Shown here in pieces: positions 1 to 8,484 of a DNA stretch of 64,000 bases. Positions within the stretch are counted from its first letter, which is position 1. Each line of letters starts with the position of its first letter. The notes below the pieces were generated by a model, which searched no databases, was not told where the DNA came from, and saw nothing but the letters and a program-made list of their open reading frames with translations. Position numbers and translations under genes: made by a program. The DNA lies in NCBI GenBank assembly GCA_017858055.1, contig JAFMCA010000002.1, positions 1 to 64,000 on the forward strand. The letters are read 5' to 3'. The stretch is from Flavobacteriaceae bacterium (lineage in GTDB: Bacteria; Bacteroidota; Bacteroidia; Flavobacteriales; Flavobacteriaceae).

Positions 1-362
1 CGTTCGAATGGAAATACCCGAGTAGAGCGGGTTACTGCTGCAGTAGATTGTGGTATTGTAGTGAATCCAGATGCTGCCCGAAATATGGGGGTGAAGGTGC
101 GATCGTTGATGGTATTGGAAATGCGCTTTTTGGGGAATTGACTTTTAATGAAGGGAAACCCTCAAAAACTAATTTCAATACCTACCGAATGATTCGCCAG
201 CAAGAAGCACCGAAACATATTGACATTCATTTTGTAGAAAATGGTATAGATCCCACGGGTTTGGGAGAGCCTCTTTTTCCTCCAGTATTTGCCGCTGTTG
301 CAAATGCAATGTTTCAAGCTACAGGAGAAAGAAGTTATGATCAGCCGTTTTTGAAGGGTTGA
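1..362 (+). pseudogene. 3' end of XDH-family molybdopterin-binding subunit, frameshifted
   Basis: The tail resembles the large, molybdopterin-binding subunit of xanthine dehydrogenase/isoquinoline 1-oxidoreductase-type enzymes. Frame 1 reads a typical VDCGIVVNPDAARNM segment from base 1. From about base 88 the homology continues in frame 3 (GEGAIVDGIGNALFGELTF, then FNTYRMIRQ, GLGEPLFPPVFAA, ending at the TGA at 360-362). The switch falls in a run of five G at 87-91. A one-base loss, or a two-base gain, would explain it. In frame 1 the reading soon hits a stop, so as written the product would lose about 90 C-terminal residues. The upstream part lies outside the window. This may be a real pseudogene or a homopolymer sequencing error. 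The family uses Mo cofactor and is often periplasmic in Bacteroidota. Confidence 0.7.
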
Positions 363-384
363 TTTTCTTCCAGATTAAGGATCA

Positions 385-416
385 GGAGGGTTATTTTACT
401 GATAAAAAAACCCCCT
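385..416. terminator. Possible hairpin between convergent genes
   Basis: Bases 388-398 pair with 403-413 as an 11-bp stem with one A-A mismatch and the loop CTGA. The stem begins GGGTT and ends AACCC, and it sits between the stops of two convergent genes. It carries A/T-rich pairs inside the stem rather than a clean T-tract after it, so a bidirectional terminator is only a guess. Confidence 0.3.
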
Positions 417-474
417 AGAGGAAACTGTAAATCAGATCTTTAAGGGTGTTTTATTTGAACTAATGGATCTCAAA

Positions 475-1923
475 CTATAATTCCCATCCTTTACGGTATT
501 CGTAGTGGAAATAGTCGTTGGCAGCTTCACAATTGGTAATCCTCATATTTTCTGCATCATATTCCAAAGTGAGGTCTAGTTTTTGAGCTGCAACAGCAAT
601 ATTGGTCAAAAGCATAATTTCTGTAACCTTGGCTGCTACTTCAAAATTATTTGCTGCCGGTCTTTGTTCTTTAATGGCTTCAACAAAATCCAAATACACA
701 CTACTGGGTCTAGGTAACCATTTCTTAGGCAATTCATTTGCATTTTCTGGAATCAACTCAGGTGTAGCACCGTGGGTTCCGTGCATTAGTTTTCCTTTTG
801 AACCGATGTAAAGGGCTTCACTTAAACCACGGTTGGGTTCCAGTTCTGCAGGACGTGCGGGCTTGATTCCACCATCAGACCAGGTAACTTGTACTGGGGG
901 TTTACTTCCTCTTGCGGCAAACTCATAGGTCACACGCTCAGAAACGGGGAGGTAATCATCGTTAAATGGAGTTGTAGTAGCTTGTATTTTAGTTGGCATT
1001 CCTAAATCCAAAGCCCAAATTGGAGCATCGAAGGTATGTGCTCCCATGTCACCCATAGCCCCTGTTCCATAATCCCAAAGTCCTCTCCAAGCAAAATGTA
1101 AAATATCCGGATGGTAGGGTTTGTATTGGGCTGGACCTAACCAAAGATCATAGTTTAAATTTTTAGGAACCGCCACACCTTCTGGACGACTAAAATAGCC
1201 CTGTTTCCAAACGGGACGGTTGGACCACAAATGGACCTCACTGACCTCACCAATAGTACCCGATTGGATATATTCCACGGTTTGCATAGTCCCTTCTACA
1301 TTGTGTCCCTGATTTCCGACTTGAGTAATAAGGCCAGTTTTCCGAGCTAAATCTCTTAAGAATCGTGCTTCATAGATGGTTTTGGTCATTGGTTTTTCCA
1401 CATACACATGCTTTCCAGCGTTCATGGCGTAGGAAGTGATTACGGCATGCGTGTGATCGGGTGTGGCAATGACGACAGCATCGATATTTTTATCCTTGTC
1501 AATCATCTCTCTATAATCGTGATAGGTTTTTGCCTTAGGATACCCTTTAATAATGTGTCCTGCATACTCGTGATCTACATCACAAATAGCATAGATGTTA
1601 GCATGTTTAAAAGGTTTTTGATCTGATCCCCCTCCTCGATTATAAGGGGTTCTTTCAGGTTGAATCCCACCATAAGGTTGTCTTAAAAAGCCACCCATTG
1701 GAGCGCGCTGCGCAACTACGTCAGGGGTTGCAATATTACCAATGACCTGACCCCCTCGGTTCCCTACACCAATAGCTGCTATGTTGACCATATCATTTGG
1801 CGATTGGTATCCTAGACTGGTTAATGTGCTGCTTGGAACAATAGTGAATAAAGAGGCGGAAGCGGCTTTTTTTATAAAGTCTCTTCGTGAATCCATAGGG
1901 GCATTTTCAGTTATTTTTTTCAT
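475..1923 (-). CDS. Tat-exported Gfo/Idh/MocA family oxidoreductase
   Basis: A 482-residue NAD(P)-dependent sugar dehydrogenase-like protein. The N-terminus carries a twin-arginine motif (SRRDFIK, residues 12-18) and a hydrophobic stretch, so it is probably exported folded with its cofactor. The Rossmann motif GVGNRGG is at about 52-58 and the family's conserved EKP at about 176-178. The C-terminal alpha/beta domain follows. Such long Tat-type members are abundant in sugar-degrading Bacteroidota. Many act on glycosides or on 3-keto sugars, but the substrate cannot be read from the sequence. It lies 80 bases downstream of a TIM-barrel sugar isomerase-like lipoprotein gene on the same strand, probably in one transcript. 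Confidence 0.88.
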   Translation of the reverse strand: MKKITENAPMDSRRDFIKKAASASLFTIVPSSTLTSLGYQSPNDMVNIAAIGVGNRGGQVIGNIATPDVVAQRAPMGGFLRQPYGGIQPERTPYNRGGGSDQKPFKHANIYAICDVDHEYAGHIIKGYPKAKTYHDYREMIDKDKNIDAVVIATPDHTHAVITSYAMNAGKHVYVEKPMTKTIYEARFLRDLARKTGLITQVGNQGHNVEGTMQTVEYIQSGTIGEVSEVHLWSNRPVWKQGYFSRPEGVAVPKNLNYDLWLGPAQYKPYHPDILHFAWRGLWDYGTGAMGDMGAHTFDAPIWALDLGMPTKIQATTTPFNDDYLPVSERVTYEFAARGSKPPVQVTWSDGGIKPARPAELEPNRGLSEALYIGSKGKLMHGTHGATPELIPENANELPKKWLPRPSSVYLDFVEAIKEQRPAANNFEVAAKVTEIMLLTNIAVAAQKLDLTLEYDAENMRITNCEAANDYFHYEYRKGWEL

Positions 1924-2003
1924 GAATATTTTACTTTATTGGTTGGTGAGAAAATGCCTTACTTGATTTTGGCGGTTCCCCTTTAATTTAAATGTACAAA
2001 ATA

Positions 2004-2987
2004 CTAAAGGACACTTTGCACGTATGCAATGCAATTTTTAACTTCCTCTACAGCATTTGACCCTTCTGGAATATCGTATTCCAATTCTATTGTAACAGGA
2101 AAGTCATAGCCATTGTCCCGGATCAATTGAAGTACCTCCTTAATGGGAGTTTCCCCTTGACCCCACATCAAATTATCTCCACCGTTACTTTTTTTCTTCC
2201 GGTCTTTCAAATGCATGCTTACTATTTTTTCATGCTTGTTTTTTATGATTTCTAACGGGTTTTGGTTTTCCGCTGCGATATAGTGACCAAAATCAAGATT
2301 CAATCGGTTGGCTTCTGATTGGCTAAGTGCGGTATCCCATAAGGTTGGGGTTTGCTGTTCATGACCGTGATACCCTACGAGCATACCTTCTTCTTCAGCA
2401 ATTTTACCCAAACGTGCCGTATGCTCATCGTCTTCAGGGTGTTCTAGAGTCACATGACTAGCCCCTAAAGCTTTGGCAGCTCGCATACCGTAACGGATGG
2501 CATCGTCTGAGTTTTCTTTACCAAATACCCGAGGTTTAAATGCGTAGATGTTGATCCCAGCTTCATTGTATAAACGCCGTAGCTCTTCAAATTTTTTATA
2601 GTCTACATTTTTTCTCCATTCTTCAACGTCCAGATTGTATTGTTCTCTTTCGGCGGCTACTTCATCAGCGATAAGTTGTTCTTCTGGGGTAAGTGCTTCC
2701 TTTCGGTACTGTTTGATAAGGATGGCAAGTTTAGCAGGATCGGACATGGAGCTTACGGGCGCACCAGCAAAAGGCTCAGCGTGATTACCCATTAACTCTA
2801 CGTTTTTAATACCTGTTTGTTTGATGTAGTTTAAAATTGCTAAAGGACTTTGGTCGTCCATCGTTCTGAAGGAATACGTTTGTAATCCAATTGTGATCTC
2901 TGACTTTTGTTTTGTTTCCCCTTGACAAGAAATTGTAAATTGTGTGATAACTGAAATTACAAGGATCAGTTTTAGAAATACTTTCAT
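2004..2987 (-). CDS. Sugar phosphate isomerase/epimerase-like lipoprotein (xylose isomerase-type TIM barrel)
   Basis: A 327-residue protein with a lipoprotein signal (hydrophobic stretch ending TISC, Cys21) and a xylose-isomerase/AP-endonuclease-2-type TIM barrel. Probable metal-binding strand motifs include VTLEHPEDD, GYHGHE, NLDFGHY, MHLKDR and TIELEYD. The lipobox places it in the periplasm or on a membrane surface, so the substrate is probably a free or oxidised sugar rather than a sugar phosphate. It is upstream of the Tat-exported Gfo/Idh/MocA oxidoreductase, and the pair looks like one pathway. A TAGATTTG element (TAnnTTTG type) occurs on the minus strand at 3014-3021, without a convincing -33 box. 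Confidence 0.85.
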   Translation of the reverse strand: MKVFLKLILVISVITQFTISCQGETKQKSEITIGLQTYSFRTMDDQSPLAILNYIKQTGIKNVELMGNHAEPFAGAPVSSMSDPAKLAILIKQYRKEALTPEEQLIADEVAAEREQYNLDVEEWRKNVDYKKFEELRRLYNEAGINIYAFKPRVFGKENSDDAIRYGMRAAKALGASHVTLEHPEDDEHTARLGKIAEEEGMLVGYHGHEQQTPTLWDTALSQSEANRLNLDFGHYIAAENQNPLEIIKNKHEKIVSMHLKDRKKKSNGGDNLMWGQGETPIKEVLQLIRDNGYDFPVTIELEYDIPEGSNAVEEVKNCIAYVQSVL

Positions 2988-3156
2988 AAGTTTTGTTTTA
3001 GTTTGTTTGACAACAAATCTAAAAATTAGTTTAATTGGTAAGGTGCTGTTTTTAAAATGATTTTATGGAGTTGATGCCTTTGCTGGCAGCATTTAAAATT
3101 TAAGTAGAGTACTTGAATTTTCTTTTTGTATTTTTGAACAACAGCAATTCACCACC

Positions 3157-3453
3157 TTGAAAAAAATCGTTTATTATTTTGGCTTTTCTTATCTGAAACC
3201 AAAAGTATTTTGGCCAATTCGGATCCTACTTATCATCTATACCTTGGTGATATACGCTGGATTGATATACGATTTAACCACAGAAAAAGTGGGGTATTAT
3301 TCCTCGAATTCGGATTACTTACAGATAGTGTTAACGGATGCCACTTTTTATTACCTCTATATCCTCCCCTTCGTGTTGATTTATTTTGCGTCCTATATCT
3401 GGGGATTTTTTGTTTCCCTTGAAAAGAAAAAGGGGGCTAAAAAAACGTCTTAA
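3157..3453 (+). CDS. Small membrane protein of unknown function
   Basis: A 98-residue frame with two predicted membrane segments (about residues 18-38 and 62-86) and a basic C-terminal tail rich in lysine. No ATG is available in frame near the beginning, so a TTG start at 3157 is assumed. A TATTTTTG (-7-like) element lies at 3129-3136, about 20 bases upstream, which supports transcription here. The 3' end overlaps the convergent HAD phosphatase gene by 17 bases. I do not recognise a family. It is probably real because of its composition and upstream element, but it is one of the less certain genes in the window. Confidence 0.5.
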   Translation: MKKIVYYFGFSYLKPKVFWPIRILLIIYTLVIYAGLIYDLTTEKVGYYSSNSDYLQIVLTDATFYYLYILPFVLIYFASYIWGFFVSLEKKKGAKKTS

Positions 3454-4093
3454 TTTTTAAATATTCTATTTCTTTATAGGAATTGATCCTCAAGTCTGCT
3501 TGGGAATACTCTTGATTTTTAGAATTGGGACTATCGAATCCTACACAAAACAAGCCTGCTGCTTTAGCTGCTTTTATGCCATTGGTTGAATCCTCAATGA
3601 CAAAGCAGTGTTCTTTAGCAAATCCTGAAGCTTGGGTGGCTTTTATAAATATTTCAGGATGAGGTTTGGAGGCTTTAAGATCAGCACCGCTAAGTTTAGC
3701 AATAAAATAATGGTCTAGATCGAAGCGTTTAAAAATCCGATCGATATTCTGCATGGAAGCGGAAGAAGCCAACACCAAGGTAAGACCTGCGTTATGGTAT
3801 TCCTCAATTAAATCGGACACGCCTTCAATGAGTTCCAATTCTTTGTCCTCATCAAAGAGTCGATTAAAGTACTCCCTCTTTCGTTGTACTAATTTTTCTG
3901 GAGGAACATCTAGTTTAAAATTCTCACAAATTTTTTGACAAATTGCGAGTGTAGCTTCGCCTGTAAAGGTTTCAAAAAGCGCATCGCTTACCTCAATTTC
4001 AAAATCAACAAACATTTTTTTATAGGCTTTGTGATGTAGAGGTTCACTATCTACAATCACCCCATCCATGTCAAATATTACAGCGTTTAGCAT
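3437..4093 (-). CDS. HAD-superfamily hydrolase, beta-phosphoglucomutase-like
   Basis: A 218-residue cytoplasmic HAD phosphatase/phosphomutase. Motif I is FDMDGVIVDSEP with nucleophile Asp8 and Asp10. Motif II is the SS in VLASSAS, motif III the Lys in SKPHPEIF, and motif IV is VIEDSTNGIKAAKAAG. The cap type and the DGVIVDSEP sequence match the subgroup containing beta-phosphoglucomutase, phosphoglycolate phosphatase-like and sugar-phosphate phosphatases. The exact substrate is unknown. It lies downstream of the esterase gene with a 212-base gap that holds no other clear feature. Confidence 0.85.
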   Translation of the reverse strand: MLNAVIFDMDGVIVDSEPLHHKAYKKMFVDFEIEVSDALFETFTGEATLAICQKICENFKLDVPPEKLVQRKREYFNRLFDEDKELELIEGVSDLIEEYHNAGLTLVLASSASMQNIDRIFKRFDLDHYFIAKLSGADLKASKPHPEIFIKATQASGFAKEHCFVIEDSTNGIKAAKAAGLFCVGFDSPNSKNQEYSQADLRINSYKEIEYLKIKTFF

Positions 4094-4305
4094 TTTTTAT
4101 TGTATGATGTTCTGAAAATGGACCCAGTCCAAGTCTTGTTGAGTCCAATTTTTTATATAATTAATTTTGTTGGCTTAGTCCAGATAGCCCAAGGGAGATA
4201 TTAAAATTCCAAAGGTAAATTTCGAAAATTGCACCGAGCATTAACCCCCTCATTGTATAGAAAATAACCCTCATTATTAGTTAATAATTTTATGGATGGA
4301 TCACG

Positions 4306-5172
4306 TTAGCGTTGATGAAAATGGTCGGAAATAAAGGAAAGTACTGAAGGGAGGGCAGTTCTCCAATAGGTCCAATTATGACTCCCGTCTCTGATTCTAA
4401 ATTCATGTCGAACCCCTTTTTTTCTCATTTTGATGTGCAGCAAACTATTCCCCTCAAAGAGAAAGTCGTCGTCCCCACAATCGATATACCATCGGACACT
4501 ATTCAGTTGATCTTTTTCTAATTGATCCACCAATTCTAGGGGATTGTATTTTTTGGAATAGGTTTCGTAATCCTTTTCGTTGTAATTGGATTCATCGTAT
4601 CCTACATAGGCATAGTTCTTCATTTCACTGAAGCTTAGCGGACCAAAAGAGGCGCTTAAGGGGGCAGCAGAAGAGAACAAATCAGGCCGATGAAGGGCAT
4701 AGATTAAAGTTCCTCCACCTCCCATAGATAGCCCAGAAATAGCTCTAAAACGTTTCTCTTTTTTGATCCTAAAACGGGCTTCCACATGGGGCATAAACTC
4801 CTCAAAGAAAAAATCTTCGTAATTCCATTTACCCGATAAGGTATTGGCATAACCCGGAATACCAGTATCTGCATCCGGCATTACAATGATCATGGGTGTA
4901 GCTTCCCCTTTTATGAGGGCATTATCTGCTAGTTGAAGTACTTCACCAAATTGAATCCAACCCGTGTGGTTATCTGTATAGCCGTGCAATAAATACAAAA
5001 CAGGATAACTTCTGCTCGAGGTTTCGTAATCTGGAGGAAGGTAAACGGCAAAGTTGCGCTCTCCTTTCAGAATTTTGCTGTTGAGGGTGAGGTTATCCAT
5101 GACCTTTCCATGTTGTGCACGGGCAACTAAAAAGCTTAAAAGAAAGGCGAAAGTCAAAAACGGTAGTTTCAT
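4306..5172 (-). CDS. Secreted esterase D/feruloyl-esterase-like alpha/beta hydrolase
   Basis: A 288-residue alpha/beta hydrolase with an N-terminal signal peptide (cleavage likely after VARA, about residue 19). The nucleophile elbow is GLSMGG with Ser149. The acid is probably an Asp in CGDDDF (about 235-237), and the His is in SHNWTYW (His265). The LYLLHGY oxyanion-region motif is near residue 60. This family includes esterase D, enterochelin esterase-like and acetyl-xylan/feruloyl esterases. In this carbohydrate-rich setting a sugar-ester deacylase is plausible. The substrate is not shown by sequence. Confidence 0.85.
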   Translation of the reverse strand: MKLPFLTFAFLLSFLVARAQHGKVMDNLTLNSKILKGERNFAVYLPPDYETSSRSYPVLYLLHGYTDNHTGWIQFGEVLQLADNALIKGEATPMIIVMPDADTGIPGYANTLSGKWNYEDFFFEEFMPHVEARFRIKKEKRFRAISGLSMGGGGTLIYALHRPDLFSSAAPLSASFGPLSFSEMKNYAYVGYDESNYNEKDYETYSKKYNPLELVDQLEKDQLNSVRWYIDCGDDDFLFEGNSLLHIKMRKKGVRHEFRIRDGSHNWTYWRTALPSVLSFISDHFHQR

Positions 5173-5294
5173 TAGTTCAGTTTTTTGAAAAGTACAAAAA
5201 AGATTAGTTTTTACGGTTTGATTTTAAAATTTCAAAGGAAAGGGTAGTGGGGCATTAAATAAATTTTAATTTTAGATTAAACAAGTTCAAGTAA

Positions 5295-6608
5295 ATGAAA
5301 TTAAGAAATTTCCTAAGGGCTTTGGGTCTGATAATTTTTCTATCCCATCAAAGCATTTATGCCCAAACAAAAAACTTACGAGTCAATTCAGATCGGCTGG
5401 ATGCTCAATTAAAAAAGCTTTCTACTTATGGAATGAATGCCCAAGGAGGAAATGATCGGGTGGCTTTTAGCGATCACGAAATTAATGCAAGAGCATTCCT
5501 TACGAGCTATTTAGAAGCTTTAGGGCTTGAAGTCCACACCGATGCCGCGGCGAATTTAATTGCTACAAAGAGAGGAAAAAATAACAAACTGAGTCCCATT
5601 GCTTTTGGATCGCATATTGATGCTGTTCCCAATGGAGGACACTACGATGGCGACGTTGGCGTTGTGGGAGCTCTAGAGGTTTTGGAAACTTTAATTGAAA
5701 ACAATATACAAACCGATCATCCTCTTGAACTTATAATTTTTTCAAATGAAGAAGGGGCTATTTTTGGATCACGCGCCTTGGCGGGGAAGTTGGACTCAAC
5801 GGCTTTAGAGGTTATAACAGCCTCAGGTTACACCAATGCTGAGGGAATTACACGATTGGGTGGAGATCCGGATAAAGTAATGGAGATTAAAAGAAATCCA
5901 GAAGATCTGCACGCTTTTTTGGAATTGCATATAGAGCAAGGAAATGTATTGCATAAGAGTAACTTAGATATTGGAGTTGTTGAGGGGATAGTAGGTTTAA
6001 AATGGTGGGATGTTGAAATTACAGGCTTAACCAATCACGCAGGGACAACTCCAATGAACGACCGTAAGGATGCGCTACTTGCTGCAGCTCAATTTATCTT
6101 AGCGGTGAATGATCAAATCAAAAAAAATGAAGGCGCACAGGTGGGAACAGTGGGACGTATTGAAGCGTTTCCTGGGGCACCTAATGTCATTCCGGGTAAG
6201 GTAATTACCAGTCTTGAAATCCGAGATTTGAATGCTGATAAAATTGCTTTTTTATTTAATCAAATTGAGGCAAGAGCACATGAAATTGGAAAGTCAACCC
6301 AAACTACTTTCGAATTTAAACCAATTAATGCTACTGCAGAACCGGCACTCACAGACCAACGCATACAAGACCTCATTCGTAAAAACGCCTCCAATTTAAA
6401 CTACTCCTTCAGGACCATGCCTAGTGGCGCAGGTCATGATGCTCAGGATATGGCAATGATTACCCCTACAGGAATGATTTTTGTTCCGAGTGTTGACGGA
6501 ATCAGCCATGCTCCAGATGAGTATTCAACACCTGCAGCTATTGCCAAAGGGGCAAACCTGTTACTCCACAGCATACTTGAACTCGACAAGACAAAGTTTA
6601 TTAACTAA
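5295..6608 (+). CDS. Secreted M20-family amidohydrolase (N-carbamoylase/allantoate amidohydrolase type)
   Basis: A 437-residue Zn-dependent hydrolase of the hydantoinase/carbamoylase family. A signal peptide (residues 1-23, ending IYA) indicates export. Metal-site motifs are all present: GSHIDAV (His107), HYDGD (Asp118), SNEEG (Glu152-153), LHIEQG (His212) and the late ISHAPDE (His405). TNHAGTTPM and SGAGHDAQDM are substrate-domain motifs of the same family. These enzymes cleave N-carbamoyl or ureido groups (N-carbamoyl amino acids, allantoate, ureidoglycolate). Export is unusual for the family. It is 29 bases upstream of malonyl-CoA synthetase and the malonate transporter genes, so its product may be linked to malonate. 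Confidence 0.85.
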   Translation: MKLRNFLRALGLIIFLSHQSIYAQTKNLRVNSDRLDAQLKKLSTYGMNAQGGNDRVAFSDHEINARAFLTSYLEALGLEVHTDAAANLIATKRGKNNKLSPIAFGSHIDAVPNGGHYDGDVGVVGALEVLETLIENNIQTDHPLELIIFSNEEGAIFGSRALAGKLDSTALEVITASGYTNAEGITRLGGDPDKVMEIKRNPEDLHAFLELHIEQGNVLHKSNLDIGVVEGIVGLKWWDVEITGLTNHAGTTPMNDRKDALLAAAQFILAVNDQIKKNEGAQVGTVGRIEAFPGAPNVIPGKVITSLEIRDLNADKIAFLFNQIEARAHEIGKSTQTTFEFKPINATAEPALTDQRIQDLIRKNASNLNYSFRTMPSGAGHDAQDMAMITPTGMIFVPSVDGISHAPDEYSTPAAIAKGANLLLHSILELDKTKFIN

Positions 6609-6637
6609 CCAACAGAAGTTTAAAAATTTAAATTTTC

Positions 6638-8119
6638 ATGATTCAATTAATTGAGAGAGCAAAAAAAAGGGCTTCACAAGAAGCGCTAATTTCAAATCAT
6701 ATTTCCTATACCTATCATCAACTTTTAGAGCGTTCTGCTCAGATTGCAAGTGAGCTCTTAGACGGAAAACCAGATTTAAATGAAGCCCGTGTAGCGTTTA
6801 TTGTAGATCCCAGTTTTGAATATGTTGCCATTCAATGGGGAATATGGAGAGCTGGAGGAATTGCAGTTCCACTTTGTACAAAACATCCCTTGCCTTCCCT
6901 TCAGTATGTAATCGAAGATACCCAAGCCCAAGCCTTAATATATTCAAAAATGTATGCCTCCTTGGTTGCTCCTTTATGTACCGAAAAAACCATTGGAATT
7001 TCTATGGAATCCATAGGAAGCCATGAAGCCACCTGCCCAGAGGTTGATTCCTCAAGAATGGCCATGATACTCTATACCAGTGGAACTACAGGCAAACCCA
7101 AAGGGGTCGTAACTACCCATCTAAATATACAAGCTCAAATAGAAATGCTTGTCAAGGCATGGAAATGGAGTTCATCGGATAGGATTGTAAATGTCCTTCC
7201 CTTGCACCATGTTCATGGAATTATCAATGTGGTAAGCTGTGCGTTATGGAGTGGAGCAAGCTGCTTTTTTCTTCCAAAATTTGATGAGAAAAGTATTTTT
7301 GAATTGTTTAAATCTGGGAAGGTGAATCTTTTTATGGCCGTACCTACCATTTATTACAAACTAATTCACTATTGGAAAACACAATCAGAAACAGAACAAA
7401 AAATCATTACCAAAGCCTTAAATAATTTTCGATTGATGATCTCTGGTTCTGCAGCTTTACCGATCACAACTTTAGAGGAATGGAAAAAGATTAGTGGTCA
7501 GGTTTTGTTGGAGCGTTATGGGATGACTGAAATGGGTATGGCAATCAGCAATCCGTATGATGGAGAGCGTGTACCAGGGAGCATCGGTTACCCTCTCGAA
7601 GGCATGAAGGTTCGTTTAGTTGGGGAGGATGGAAAACAAGTGAAGCAGGGAGCTACCGGTGAAATTCAAGTTCAAGGTCCGAATGTTTTTAAAGAATATT
7701 GGGGAAAAACCGATGCAACAAAAGAAGCCTTTGATTCAGGTTGGTTCAAAACGGGAGATATGGCTGTAGAACAAGACGGAAGATACCGCATCCTTGGCAG
7801 GAATTCTGTAGATATTATAAAATCTGGAGGACACAAAATCTCGGCTTTGGAAATAGAAGAAATCATCCGTAAAAGTTCTATAGTGAAGGACTGTGCTGTG
7901 GTCGGCATTCCAGATGAGGAATGGGGAGAAATTGTGGGAGCTGGCATCGTGTTAAATGAAGGTGAGGTTACTTTACCTGAAAATTTTGAACCCTGGCTGA
8001 AAGAACAACTTCCGAATTTTCAGTGGCCAAGAAAGTATTTACTTTTGGAAGATTTACCGAGGAACGTAATGGGGAAGGTCACCAAAAAAGAATTGCAAAA
8101 ACAATTTCAAAAAGTATGA
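6638..8119 (+). CDS. matB: Malonyl-CoA synthetase (AMP-forming acyl-CoA ligase)
   Basis: A 493-residue ANL-superfamily ligase that would convert malonate, ATP and CoA to malonyl-CoA in the cytoplasm. The P-loop-like motif TSGTTGKPKG is at 147-156, YGMTE at 294-298, TGD near 378-380, and the C-terminal catalytic Lys at about 480 in GKVTKKEL. The stretch YGMTEMGMAISNPYDGERVP resembles the MatB/ACSF3 group. Its assignment is strengthened by madL, which overlaps its stop by four bases (ATGA), and madM behind it. No malonyl-CoA decarboxylase gene is nearby, so malonyl-CoA may feed fatty-acid synthesis directly, or the decarboxylase lies elsewhere. Confidence 0.85.
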   Translation: MIQLIERAKKRASQEALISNHISYTYHQLLERSAQIASELLDGKPDLNEARVAFIVDPSFEYVAIQWGIWRAGGIAVPLCTKHPLPSLQYVIEDTQAQALIYSKMYASLVAPLCTEKTIGISMESIGSHEATCPEVDSSRMAMILYTSGTTGKPKGVVTTHLNIQAQIEMLVKAWKWSSSDRIVNVLPLHHVHGIINVVSCALWSGASCFFLPKFDEKSIFELFKSGKVNLFMAVPTIYYKLIHYWKTQSETEQKIITKALNNFRLMISGSAALPITTLEEWKKISGQVLLERYGMTEMGMAISNPYDGERVPGSIGYPLEGMKVRLVGEDGKQVKQGATGEIQVQGPNVFKEYWGKTDATKEAFDSGWFKTGDMAVEQDGRYRILGRNSVDIIKSGGHKISALEIEEIIRKSSIVKDCAVVGIPDEEWGEIVGAGIVLNEGEVTLPENFEPWLKEQLPNFQWPRKYLLLEDLPRNVMGKVTKKELQKQFQKV

Positions 8120-8484
8120 AAATTTACGGTGTAGCCTTACTGGCTTTTTGTTTTCTCTTTGGGAAACTATTGGGAAATTACTTAGGAGTATGGATTGGAT
8201 TAAAAAGTGATGTAGGAGGTGTTGGTTTTGCCATGTTTTTTCTCATGATTTCCTATAGTTATTTCAAAAAGAAAGGAATTGTTAAAGAATTGACCACCCA
8301 AGGTATTGTATTCTGGAGTTCGATGTATATACCTATCATCGTTGCCATGGCAGCCACTCAAAACGTTAAGGCAGCGGTCTCTCAAGGTCCAATCGCAGTA
8401 GTGATCGGTGTACTGGTAACCTTGACAGGTTTTTTATTGGTTCCCTTGATTTCTAAAATTGGTCAAACTAAAAACGAAAAATAG
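8116..8484 (+). CDS. madL: Malonate transporter subunit MadL
   Basis: A 122-residue inner-membrane protein with four predicted membrane segments, matching the small subunit of the MadLM malonate:Na+ symporter first described in Malonomonas rubra. Recognisable features are an N-terminal MKIYGVALLAFCFLFGK segment, GLKSDVGGVGFAMF and SSMYIPIIVAMAATQNV. The start is placed at the ATG at 8116, which overlaps the matB stop as ATGA. A longer in-frame reading from 8023 would bury 31 basic residues inside matB and is not credible. Its stop codon directly abuts the ATG of madM. Confidence 0.88.
   Translation: MKIYGVALLAFCFLFGKLLGNYLGVWIGLKSDVGGVGFAMFFLMISYSYFKKKGIVKELTTQGIVFWSSMYIPIIVAMAATQNVKAAVSQGPIAVVIGVLVTLTGFLLVPLISKIGQTKNEK

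Noticed and set aside
4094-4305. Possible small RNA in the 212-base gap between the HAD and esterase genes
   Set aside because: Only short repeated words (CCCTCATT twice, AGTCCA three times) are present, with no stable hairpin or terminator.
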